Positions 17,313-25,242 of a stretch of DNA of 42,553 nt are shown piece after piece (the first letter of the stretch is position 1; each line of letters starts with the position of its first letter). Both the position numbers and the translations under genes were made by a program. Source of the stretch: an uncultured Prevotella sp. (GTDB taxonomy: Bacteria > Bacteroidota > Bacteroidia > Bacteroidales > Bacteroidaceae). The notes under the pieces were generated by a model. It saw nothing but the letters and a program-made list of their open reading frames with translations. It was not told where the DNA came from and searched no databases. Location: positions 1-42,553 of the forward strand of contig CAKPWR010000019.1 in assembly GCA_934196725.1 (NCBI GenBank), read 5' to 3'.

Positions 17313-19001
17313 ATGATGGATAGACTTTTACACATGAAAAAGAAAAAATGGCTACTAGTTTTCATTTTGGGATGGTGGACAACTGCTCTGTTCGCCACGG
17401 GGACCGTATTGCCCGATAGTATGGTGACCGAGGATAAAGTATATGAATATACGTTTTCCGACACCCCACTGGCAGAGCGGATTATGGCAGAGTTGCGCAA
17501 GCAAGGCAAACAAGTTTCCTATGAACTGGACATGACGGAAGGCGACCTATATTATAATACGGGACGATTCATCATGGCCACCCGCTTCTACAAGAGCGCC
17601 CTCTCAGCAAGAGCCGTCAAGCAAGATGCCACCAAGAAGATGAAACTACTGCATCGTCTGATTTCTTGCTACGACGGACTATACGACGAAGAAGAGAAAT
17701 CAAAAACCATAAGACAATTAATTCACGAAGCGAAACTTGCCAATGACATGGGCATGGAGTCTATTGCCTTGTTTTATCTGGGCAAGAGCCTGCATGAGCA
17801 AGATTCGAAGGAACGAGGATACGCCTACATGTTGCAAGCCCTTAGGATAATGGAAAAGTCGCATTACGACCACAAGTACGACAATCTGCGGGCAGATTAC
17901 AACGACCTACTTATCTGCTATGAGCGTGATAAGAAACACAAGGAGGCATTCAAGATATTGAACAAACTGGAGAAATACCTAGATGCAAAAAATCCTGGCG
18001 AGACTGACATGGAAGGACTCTATGAACAGGAAAGATGCAAATGGCTTGCTCACCGTGCCGTGGTATGCTCAAAACTGGGAATGACCAAGGAAGCCGCAGA
18101 AGCTTATCACGAGTTCAACAAGATGGGAAGCATCAACCGCCGATACGCCTATCTGATAGTACCCTATCTACTTGGTCAGCACAAATACCACGAGGTCTTG
18201 GAATTGTGCAAACAACGTGAACAAGAAATGCAAGACAGGAAGGACACCGTCAATCTCTACATGTCATCCACACTCAAATTCTACGGCATGGCCTACAGAG
18301 GACTGAGACAGTACGACAAGGCAGCAAACTATTTCGAGCGGTTGTCCGTATTGAGAGACAGTCTGCGCATCAGGGAATTGCAAAGTTCCTCGCAAGAGTT
18401 GGCTTCCATATATGACGTAAAGGATAAAGAGGCGCAAATCGCCAACCAGCGCTGGGCACTCATCATCACCATCGGTTTCGGTGTGGTTTTAATCATCGTC
18501 GGAGGAATACTGGGCTACAACTACCACACCATCAAGAAAAAGAACATCACACTGGTGACAAACGTGAAGGAAGCCATGAAATACAAGGAGGAACTGGAAC
18601 GACAGAACCTCAACACCCTATCCTCTACCATGACACAACATACAGAAGAAGAGGACATGGACAAACGGCTGTTTGAAGAGATTAGGAGCAAGATTATCGG
18701 AGAGAAATTCTTCTTAGGCAATACCTTCTCCCGCAAGACATTGATGAACGAATTCAACATTCCAGCCAACAAGTTCGCAGGTCTGTTCCGTCAGTTCACG
18801 GGCAAGACATTCAGCGAGTACATCAACGACCTGAGAATCGAGTATGTGGCAGAACTTCTTCTCACCGGCAAATACAAGAATGTAGAAGAATTGCTGAAAG
18901 ACTGCTCGTTCATATCCTCTACATCGCTATACCGCTTATTCACTAAGAGATATGGTATGACTCCACAGAAATTCCTGCAGAACGCAAGATTTGTAAAATA
19001 G
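17313..19001 (+). CDS. Membrane-anchored TPR / AraC-type HTH regulator
   Basis: The 562-aa protein has a predicted N-terminal signal or anchor (MKKKKWLLVFILGWWTTALFA, from residue 8) and a helical region of TPR-like repeats (about residues 60-360; for example GDLYYNTGRFIMATRFYKSA and YRGLRQYDKAANYFERL). A transmembrane helix (WALIITIGFGVVLIIVGGI, about 385-410) and a short coiled coil follow. The C-terminal AraC-type domain (about 465-560) has FNIPANKFAGLFRQFTGKTF and the recognition part STSLYRLFTKRYGMTPQKF. The plan suggests that periplasmic TPRs sense a ligand or partner and a cytosolic HTH binds DNA. Three in-frame ATGs (17313, 17316, 17334) are possible starts. It is divergent to the lipoprotein operon and probably regulates it. 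Confidence 0.9.
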   Translation: MMDRLLHMKKKKWLLVFILGWWTTALFATGTVLPDSMVTEDKVYEYTFSDTPLAERIMAELRKQGKQVSYELDMTEGDLYYNTGRFIMATRFYKSALSARAVKQDATKKMKLLHRLISCYDGLYDEEEKSKTIRQLIHEAKLANDMGMESIALFYLGKSLHEQDSKERGYAYMLQALRIMEKSHYDHKYDNLRADYNDLLICYERDKKHKEAFKILNKLEKYLDAKNPGETDMEGLYEQERCKWLAHRAVVCSKLGMTKEAAEAYHEFNKMGSINRRYAYLIVPYLLGQHKYHEVLELCKQREQEMQDRKDTVNLYMSSTLKFYGMAYRGLRQYDKAANYFERLSVLRDSLRIRELQSSSQELASIYDVKDKEAQIANQRWALIITIGFGVVLIIVGGILGYNYHTIKKKNITLVTNVKEAMKYKEELERQNLNTLSSTMTQHTEEEDMDKRLFEEIRSKIIGEKFFLGNTFSRKTLMNEFNIPANKFAGLFRQFTGKTFSEYINDLRIEYVAELLLTGKYKNVEELLKDCSFISSTSLYRLFTKRYGMTPQKFLQNARFVK

Positions 19002-19004
19002 AAA

Positions 19005-19043
19005 AAATGCCGATAGTTCCAAATTCCAGAACTATCGGCATTT
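19005..19043. terminator. Bidirectional intrinsic terminator
   Basis: A perfect 15-bp stem, AAATGCCGATAGTTC (19005-19019) with GAACTATCGGCATTT (19029-19043), has a 9-nt loop. On the minus strand the stem is followed by a T-run (19002-19007). It separates the convergent TPR-AraC and porin genes. Confidence 0.88.
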
Positions 19044-19071
19044 ATCATTTATAAAACCAAAAAACTATATA

Positions 19072-19788
19072 TTATGGTTGCAAGGTGAAGCCTACTACCA
19101 AGTAGGCTTTCTCGGTGCTAGGATTAGCAGCCACCTGAGCGAAGACAGGAACAGAGAAAGAATCTGTAATCTTCAAATCCTTGGTTGCTTTCACACCTAC
19201 ATGAGTAACAGCGAAACCATTGGCATCACCATAGAAGGATGTAGCAAATGGAACAGCACCTACACTTGCCTCCCAATCACAGCCACCTAACTTGAATGGA
19301 GCAGTAGCCTCAACGTATGAAGAATAGGCACGGTCGCCATCCTTGTTTACTCCATCATTACCTGCGAAATTGGTGTACCAGTTCAAGGCAAGCGGACCGA
19401 AATCATAACCTACATTTGCCTCGAATACATGAGAAGTCTCATGTGATGAATAGGCGAAATACTTCTCATTAGGAGAATTGAACCAGTAATCAGTTACACC
19501 GATATGGAAACCGCCTGTCTCGTATGCCAAGGTAAGATCAAACTCCTTGGTATCTTCTGGTTGAGAAAGTCCTACACTTCCCCAGGCTGTGAGGGAGAGT
19601 CCCTTGTATCCAATGCCCAGAGTAGGCTGAAGGGAAACGGCTCCCAAATCCTGACCACGCCAGTAGTACTGGCTCACGATATCAGCACCCATAGATGTTT
19701 CCATCTTGTCCTGTGCCATGGCAGCAGGAGCAAATGCCATCAAACCGAGTGCCAACGCACCCATCTTCTTCATATCTAAATGCTTCAT
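19072..19788 (-). CDS. Outer-membrane porin-like protein (TorF-like), next to amtB
   Basis: The 238-aa protein has a signal peptide MKHLDMKKMGALALGLMAFAPAAMAQ followed by a beta-rich mature part with alternating aromatic/Gly strands, for example GADIVSQYYWRGQDLGAVSL, GIGYKGLSLTAWGSVGLS and VGYDFGPLALNWYTNFAG. It ends in a strand (EKAYLVVGFTLQP), in keeping with an 8-12-strand barrel of the TorF/Gcw_chp-like kind. The frame is open further upstream, but the promoter at 19836-19866 and the purine-rich AAAGAGAG before the ATG at 19786-19788 decide this start. Its place after glnK-amtB suggests a role in uptake of nitrogen compounds; this is inference. Confidence 0.82.
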   Translation of the reverse strand: MKHLDMKKMGALALGLMAFAPAAMAQDKMETSMGADIVSQYYWRGQDLGAVSLQPTLGIGYKGLSLTAWGSVGLSQPEDTKEFDLTLAYETGGFHIGVTDYWFNSPNEKYFAYSSHETSHVFEANVGYDFGPLALNWYTNFAGNDGVNKDGDRAYSSYVEATAPFKLGGCDWEASVGAVPFATSFYGDANGFAVTHVGVKATKDLKITDSFSVPVFAQVAANPSTEKAYLVVGFTLQP

Positions 19789-19835
19789 ATTCTCTCTTTT
19801 TATGTGATACATTTGTTTTTTTAAAGTTTCGGCTG

Positions 19836-19866
19836 CAAAGGTACTGCAAATCGAATACAATACAAA
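19836..19866 (-). promoter_or_regulatory. Promoter of the porin-like gene
   Basis: On the minus strand, -33 TTTG (19863-19866), a 19-bp spacer and -7 TACCTTTG (19836-19843) form a good Bacteroidota promoter. The porin gene can therefore be expressed apart from glnK-amtB. Start codons upstream of about 19830 are excluded. Confidence 0.75.
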
Positions 19867-19988
19867 ATAAATCGTGATTAATTTTTATTGTTGAGATGCA
19901 GCGTACCTTATTCAAAATTACTAATAATAATTTTGCTCACCAAAACTTTTGTCTATTATCTCTCTCTTACGCCTATATGAAAGTACCA

Positions 19989-21251
19989 TTAGTTGTAGCA
20001 GCTCTCACCATGCTCGTAGATATCGAGACCTTCTTCCTCAATTCGCTTGTCAACACGGAGACCAGCAATCTTCTTGATACCCCAGAAGAGGATGATACCT
20101 GTAACAGCTGCCCAAAGGTCGATGCAGAGGATACCGAAGCACTGAGCACCGAAGAATCCGAAACCACCACCATAGAAGGCGCCACCATCAAGGGCGAAGA
20201 GACCTGTCATCAAGGTACCGAAGATACCGCAAACACCATGAACTGAACTTGCACCAACAGGGTCATCAATATGAAGCTTGGTATCAATGAACTCAATAGA
20301 GAATACCAGGATGATACCAGCCAAGAGACCGATGATGGCAGAACCCAATGGACTAACCAAGTCGCAACCAGCAGTAATGGCTACCAAACCAGCCAGGATA
20401 CCGTTCAATGTCAATGAGAATGAAGGCTTGCCATACTTGATCCAAGAAGTGAACATAGTACCGAGACCACCACAAACTGCAGCCAGGTTGGTTGTCAGGA
20501 ATACGTGGCTGATAGCAACACGGTTAACCTCACCAGAAGCAGCAAGCTGAGAACCTGGGTTGAATCCGAACCATCCGAACCAGAGGATGAATACACCGAG
20601 GGCAGCAGCCATCAAGTTGTGACCTGGGATAGCAGTACTCTTGCCGTTGCGATACTTACCGAGACGAGGACCTAAGCAGATAGCACCCACCAAAGCAAGT
20701 ACACCACCAACACTATGTACGACAGCAGAACCAGCGAAATCATGGAAAGCAGCACCGAAGGTGTCCATCATGAATGAACCTGCCTCGCTGTTGCAAAGCC
20801 AACCGCCACCCCATGTCCAGTGACCTTCTACTGGGTAGATAATCAATGAAATGAAGAATGAATAAACGCAGTACATGGAGAACTTGGTACGTTCTGCCAT
20901 AGCACCTGAAACGATGGTAGCACTAGTAGCGCAGAAAACTGTCTCGAACATCAGGAAGCCTTCTGTAGGAAGACCGGCTGCATTCGTATAGAAAGACAAA
21001 TCGCCGAAGTTAGGCATACCGATGAAACCGGCACCATCGCTACCAAACATAAATCCGAAACCAACGAACCAGAAGAGAACGGAACCGATCATGAAATCGA
21101 CAAAGTTCTTAAACAAGATGTTCGCGGTGTTTTTACTACGGGTAAAGCCCGCCTCGCAGAGGGCAAATCCCGGCTGCATGAAAAAGACCAACATGGCTGC
21201 CAAGAGCATCCATACGGTATCTACTGAAATTCCTAAATCCTGTACACTCAT
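19989..21251 (-). CDS. amtB: Ammonium transporter
   Basis: This inner-membrane channel conducts ammonium/ammonia. The 420-aa protein has about 11 membrane helices and begins in the manner of mature Amt proteins (TVWMLLAAMLVFFMQPGFALCEAGFTRSKN, residues 12-41). The twin histidines of the pore are H179 (in DFAGSAVVHSVGG) and H338 (in DDPVGASSVHGVCGIFGT), and the recruitment-site Asp is D171. The C-terminal cytosolic tail GLRVDKRIEEEGLDIYEHGE is the region that meets the P-II protein. It lies 63 bp downstream of glnK and has no separate promoter visible. The order glnK-amtB is the classic pair for feedback control under nitrogen limitation. Confidence 0.96.
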   Translation of the reverse strand: MSVQDLGISVDTVWMLLAAMLVFFMQPGFALCEAGFTRSKNTANILFKNFVDFMIGSVLFWFVGFGFMFGSDGAGFIGMPNFGDLSFYTNAAGLPTEGFLMFETVFCATSATIVSGAMAERTKFSMYCVYSFFISLIIYPVEGHWTWGGGWLCNSEAGSFMMDTFGAAFHDFAGSAVVHSVGGVLALVGAICLGPRLGKYRNGKSTAIPGHNLMAAALGVFILWFGWFGFNPGSQLAASGEVNRVAISHVFLTTNLAAVCGGLGTMFTSWIKYGKPSFSLTLNGILAGLVAITAGCDLVSPLGSAIIGLLAGIILVFSIEFIDTKLHIDDPVGASSVHGVCGIFGTLMTGLFALDGGAFYGGGFGFFGAQCFGILCIDLWAAVTGIILFWGIKKIAGLRVDKRIEEEGLDIYEHGESCYN

Positions 21252-21314
21252 AACATAAAATCTTTAAAGTGTTCTTTAAACCTGAAAACTAATCTCTCTC
21301 CTTCCATCCGTAAT

Positions 21315-21671
21315 CTATTTTTCCTGCTCCGCATTATAAAGTGCGATGTCGCCTCTTTCACCTGTACGGATTCTCACGGTATCCTCTACAGGAATTACAA
21401 AGATTCGACCATCACCAATCTCGCCGGTACGGGCAGCCTCCTGGATGGCATTAATAGTTTTCTCTACGTTCTTGTCGCGCACGACAACATTCAGCAACAC
21501 TCGCTCAATACTACTGGTATCATACATGACACCACGATAGATACGAGCCTGTCTCATCTTGCCCTCTCCTCTTACATCGTAGTAAGAGAACCACTCGATG
21601 TCAGCGGCAAGCAATGCTTCCTTTACATCCTCAAACTTAGTCTTACGGATGATAGCTTCGATCTTTTTCAT
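21315..21671 (-). CDS. glnK: P-II nitrogen regulatory protein
   Basis: This small trimeric signal protein binds ATP/ADP and 2-oxoglutarate and blocks AmtB when nitrogen is plentiful. The 118-aa protein begins MKKIEAIIRKTKFEDVKEAL. The T-loop has YRGVMY, and the Tyr at residue 50 matches the Tyr51 that is uridylylated in enterics; whether it is modified here is unknown. The rest of the T-loop (GEGKMRQARI) differs from the enteric GRQKGHTEL type. The C-loop TGEIGDGRIFVIPVEDTVRIRTGE is complete, and there is a short C-terminal tail. The symbol glnK follows from linkage to amtB. A promoter lies at 21719-21726. Confidence 0.95.
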   Translation of the reverse strand: MKKIEAIIRKTKFEDVKEALLAADIEWFSYYDVRGEGKMRQARIYRGVMYDTSSIERVLLNVVVRDKNVEKTINAIQEAARTGEIGDGRIFVIPVEDTVRIRTGERGDIALYNAEQEK

Positions 21672-21718
21672 GTTAATCTCTCCTATTCTTTAAATTACAT
21701 TTTGTTTATTTACGAGTG

Positions 21719-21726
21719 CAAAGGTA
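21719..21726 (-). promoter_or_regulatory. Promoter (-7 element) of glnK-amtB
   Basis: TACCTTTG on the minus strand fits TAnnTTTG, and the leader is about 40 nt. A good -33 element is lacking, which fits a promoter that needs an activator. Confidence 0.6.
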
Positions 21727-21886
21727 CGACATTTTGCGTAATTAAACACCACATTACTTACTTTTTGTTTTATTTATTTTAATCTGCTTACTATTTGATA
21801 ATGTAATTAAAAATTCAAAATACAAAATGAAAGCAAACCACGTATTTCCACTTTCATTTTGCTATTACAAATGCAAAACAAAAAAA

Positions 21887-21933
21887 GACCTGTATGGTCA
21901 GAAGCCTCACCAGGCACTGAAACCATACAGGTC
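21887..21933 (-). terminator. Intrinsic terminator of the sialic-acid operon
   Basis: A 12-bp stem, GACCTGTATGGT (21887-21898) with ACCATACAGGTC (21922-21933), precedes, on the minus strand, a seven-T run. It starts 10 bp after the nanM stop. Confidence 0.88.
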
Positions 21934-21942
21934 GAATCATTA

Positions 21943-23076
21943 TTAACGTAAATCTACCTTGACAATACCAGGTGAACGAAGACCAGGCTTCAATTCACCA
22001 CCTATATAATATAAGGTATGTTCCCGCAAAGCTACTTGGGCACCCGCTCTAGCCAAAAGAGCGTTTTCAGGGGATGGGATTTCCCATTGTTCTGTCTTCA
22101 AGTTATAAATCAATAAACTATTATTGAACTTATACCATGAAATATCCTTTTTCAGATAATCAGCCTTGGCAACCATCGAATAGGTACCGCTGATGGCATC
22201 CCAGAAGATTTCTCTGTTCACACCACCGGCACAGACAATCTGAGCATTTCCTTTGGCTGAAACCTCCAGCATGGCTGTAGCTCCAGTAAGAGTGAGTTCC
22301 TGACCCTGCAAGTTGACAGGTGCAGGAAGCGAAGTCCAGCTCTTACTCATCAGATGATAGCGCAATCCGGATGTAGCCACGATGCTGGATTTGCCATTCT
22401 CATAGAATCCACCCCAGACAAAGAGTTCGCCGTTATAGGCTGCACATACCGGCTGGACACGTGGTTCCCCAACCAACTCAGTTTCCAAGGTCCACTTTTT
22501 ATCCTTTCCGATTTCCATTGTCAGGACGGAAGCAGATGGTCGTCCGCCCTGATTACCACCTACCACGAAGAGGCGAGTATCCAGGAGGCATACTCCCATA
22601 TTATCCACCGTACAAGGCAGGTCTGGCAAAGACTTCAATATCGGTTTGCCGTTTTCCTGGTCCAGATGGATACTCAAAACGGTTCGCAAACTATGTTCCG
22701 TATTACATCCACCTACCAGAATCAAGCTGTCACCAGAGGCAACCACTCCACCATAGGCAGCAGGCTCAGGCAGATTGCCAATCATCTCCCACTGCAATTT
22801 TTCCTCATTACCAGTAACTTTCGCAGCATAAATGCTGGAATAATACTTTTTCTTTCCTGGCTCTGGGAAATTACATCCACCAGCCACTACCAGGTAGTCG
22901 CCGATGAAACCTGCATAACAAGCTGAAACACCGAGTTCATATCCAGCCTCCCCAGAAGGGAAGCCAGACATTGAACTGATATTTGTAAATTGTGTCTTTA
23001 AATTTGATTTCATTGTACTACAACTATTTATTATAATAATGATAGATAATGCTAAAAGCGAATTAATACATTTCAT
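21943..23076 (-). CDS. nanM: N-acetylneuraminate epimerase, Kelch-repeat lipoprotein
   Basis: NanM speeds the change of alpha- to beta-Neu5Ac after release by sialidase. The 377-aa protein (E. coli NanM is 368 aa) has a lipoprotein-like leader (MKCINSLLALSIIIIINSC) and six Kelch-like blades with Gly-Gly pairs, such as LVVAGGCNFPEPGKKKYYSSI, LILVGGCNTEHSLRTVL, LFVVGGNQGGRPSASVL, LFVWGGFYENGKS, IVCAGGVNREIFWD and LYYIGGELKPG. It is the last gene of the operon, 34 bp after the esterase gene and 10 bp before the terminator. The Cys lipobox indicates a membrane-anchored form, unlike the soluble enteric enzyme. Confidence 0.93.
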   Translation of the reverse strand: MKCINSLLALSIIIIINSCSTMKSNLKTQFTNISSMSGFPSGEAGYELGVSACYAGFIGDYLVVAGGCNFPEPGKKKYYSSIYAAKVTGNEEKLQWEMIGNLPEPAAYGGVVASGDSLILVGGCNTEHSLRTVLSIHLDQENGKPILKSLPDLPCTVDNMGVCLLDTRLFVVGGNQGGRPSASVLTMEIGKDKKWTLETELVGEPRVQPVCAAYNGELFVWGGFYENGKSSIVATSGLRYHLMSKSWTSLPAPVNLQGQELTLTGATAMLEVSAKGNAQIVCAGGVNREIFWDAISGTYSMVAKADYLKKDISWYKFNNSLLIYNLKTEQWEIPSPENALLARAGAQVALREHTLYYIGGELKPGLRSPGIVKVDLR

Positions 23077-23110
23077 ATTCTGATGCTATTAACAGTTATT
23101 ACTGAGTTGG

Positions 23111-25225
23111 CTATTTGACCTCTCCTCTGAATGTAGATGCCGGTAAGCCTTCCTTATTGACCAGATTGGCACGTGTGAAAGGTTGCCATGCATATCTTAC
23201 ATATCTTGGAGCCTTGACCTCCGGAGAACTCAATCTTACCTTGCTGCCTTCTATCTTTACCTGGGCAGGATAGAACAAGCCGTCCTCCTCAGCTATCTCG
23301 AAGCAGGAAGGAGACTTGCCATCCGATGTACGAAGCCCATCGCCATAAGTAAAGGACACCACCAGTTGTTCCCCCTCTTTTACCACATTATTATATATAG
23401 GGCCCGAAGGAGTAACTGCATGTCCGTAAGTCTGGTTCAATGCCCAGCGGCCCAGACGTTCGCCAACAGGCTGTTTATGGGTAGGATGCACATCGAGAGA
23501 ATCACCCTGATCAGAAGAAACAGCCATTCCGGTATTCGGGATAGACTTCATCAATCTGAGCTGGCTGTCTCGGAACCAGGTCCATGAAGGACGGTTCAGA
23601 CTCGACAACTGCACGAAATAGAATGGCATCTCAGGGTTCTTCCAATTGCTACGCCAACTATCTACCAAGAGACGGAAGAGTTGTTCATGAGCATCCATAT
23701 TATGTGCATTCGATTCACCCTGATACCAGATAACGCCCTTGATAGGATATTGCTGCAAAGGCAGGATACCACTTTCATAAAGATAACATGGCTCATAAGG
23801 ATGACGGCCCAGATGGGTGGCATCATTGGTCAGATTCTTGGCAGCTCTACCTCTCACCCAACCCTGGATAAAGTCATTCTGCAGCCAGTTGCGAAGGATT
23901 GCCGGGAACTGAGTTTCCAGGGTGTTTCTATCTACCCAAGCCTCTGTTGGCGCACCGCCGATGGCATTGCATATCAGTCCCACAGGCACCTTCAGACTGT
24001 CACGCAGCATCTTGCCGTAGTAATAAGCCACGGCAGAGAACTGTGCTGCCGTCTCTGGGGTAGCACCCTTCCAGGTGGTATTCTTGTAATACTGCAGATG
24101 GTTCAGCGAATCCAGACAAGATGCCGGCCATGCCACATCGTATGTCTCCCATCTTCCCTTCATGTCGAAGAGACGCAGGTCGGGGTCGTTGGCCTGGGCG
24201 ATATCACGCTTGCCGGTGGAAGCCTGGTTGAGTCGGAACGCCATGTTCGACTGACCTGAGCACAGCCACACCTCGCCCACTGCCACATGACGGAACTCCT
24301 GTTTCTGCTTGCCCGCCTGGATGGTGAGCGTATAATCCGTACCTACCGCCAATGGCTGCAAGGTGACATTCCATTCGCCACGGTTATTGGCTATGGCAGA
24401 AACCTTCTGACCGCCAATACTAACCACAACCTGCTCACCGGTATTGGCTGTTCCATGAATATCAAGCGGAGTGTTGCGCTGCAACACCATATAATCTGTA
24501 TAGAGATCAGACAGTTTCAAACCGCCATAGTTTCCGGTAATTCCACCATAAACGGTCTTAGCCAGGATACCAGCACCTTCTGCATTCGGATGAATGGCAT
24601 CCGGCAACAGGTTAGGATATGGATAGAGAGGCGCATGGAAATCGATGAGTTCCGCCCCACTCACCCGAGCCACCACCTTGATGGCTTCCTGTATTTCATC
24701 GTGCCACTGTTTGGTTCCTGAAATAAAACGGGGATGGCGGTCGGCTATCGGTGTCATGCAAGCCAGGATAAATCTTACCTTCGGATTGGCAGAACGCAGA
24801 GAGTCCATCAGCGAAAGATAATCTTTCACGAACTCGTCACGGTAGTTAGGCCAGTTTCTCGGGTCGGTATCGTTGATGCCCAGGTGGATTACGGCGATAT
24901 CGCCCTTGAATGCCATTGCCTGCTTATACTCCTCCTGCTTCATATACGGACGGTGGCCGTGGTTCAGCAGGGTGGCACCCGGCTTTCCGAAGTTGCCTAC
25001 CAGATATTTGTCACCCAACATATTCTGAAGCTGTACGGGATAGGAGAAATGTTCTCTATCCTGGATTCCTGTACCATAGGTGATGCTGTTGCCTACGCAA
25101 GCCACCTTGATTTTCTGTACGGTTTTCTTTCGGGCTGCCGATACTGAGAGGAAGCCCATTGAGAACATCGACAGCAAAATGACTGTCAATGCTCTTTTTG
25201 GAAAAATTAATTTATCATACAACAT
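23111..25225 (-). CDS. nanS: Sialate O-acetylesterase with two SGNH domains (NanS/EstA type)
   Basis: The enzyme removes O-acetyl groups from sialic acids so that sialidase and lyase can act. The 704-aa protein has a signal-like N-terminus (to about residue 31) and two SGNH-hydrolase modules. Module 1 (about 38-225) has VACVGNSITYG (GNS at 45-47), HLGINDTDPRNW and LLPDAIHPNAEG. Module 2, of the SASA type (about 310-650), has VWLCSGQSNMAF, VIWYQGESNAHNM and SLDVHPTHKQPVGERLG, so both triads look complete. A small beta domain lies between them and another at the C-terminus. The two-module layout is known from Tannerella NanS and Bacteroides EstA. It starts 17 bp after the GH20 stop. Confidence 0.93.
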   Translation of the reverse strand: MLYDKLIFPKRALTVILLSMFSMGFLSVSAARKKTVQKIKVACVGNSITYGTGIQDREHFSYPVQLQNMLGDKYLVGNFGKPGATLLNHGHRPYMKQEEYKQAMAFKGDIAVIHLGINDTDPRNWPNYRDEFVKDYLSLMDSLRSANPKVRFILACMTPIADRHPRFISGTKQWHDEIQEAIKVVARVSGAELIDFHAPLYPYPNLLPDAIHPNAEGAGILAKTVYGGITGNYGGLKLSDLYTDYMVLQRNTPLDIHGTANTGEQVVVSIGGQKVSAIANNRGEWNVTLQPLAVGTDYTLTIQAGKQKQEFRHVAVGEVWLCSGQSNMAFRLNQASTGKRDIAQANDPDLRLFDMKGRWETYDVAWPASCLDSLNHLQYYKNTTWKGATPETAAQFSAVAYYYGKMLRDSLKVPVGLICNAIGGAPTEAWVDRNTLETQFPAILRNWLQNDFIQGWVRGRAAKNLTNDATHLGRHPYEPCYLYESGILPLQQYPIKGVIWYQGESNAHNMDAHEQLFRLLVDSWRSNWKNPEMPFYFVQLSSLNRPSWTWFRDSQLRLMKSIPNTGMAVSSDQGDSLDVHPTHKQPVGERLGRWALNQTYGHAVTPSGPIYNNVVKEGEQLVVSFTYGDGLRTSDGKSPSCFEIAEEDGLFYPAQVKIEGSKVRLSSPEVKAPRYVRYAWQPFTRANLVNKEGLPASTFRGEVK

Positions 25226-25242
25226 AACCTATCTTTTTTTAT

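Noticed and set aside
19789..19860. N-terminal extension of the porin-like gene to 19860
   Set aside because: The promoter -7 element (19836-19843) lies inside it, and the signal peptide begins at the ATG at 19788.
19896..20246. 116-codon plus-strand frame between the porin-like gene and amtB
   Set aside because: Most of it overlaps the amtB coding region in antisense, and it has no homology or promoter.
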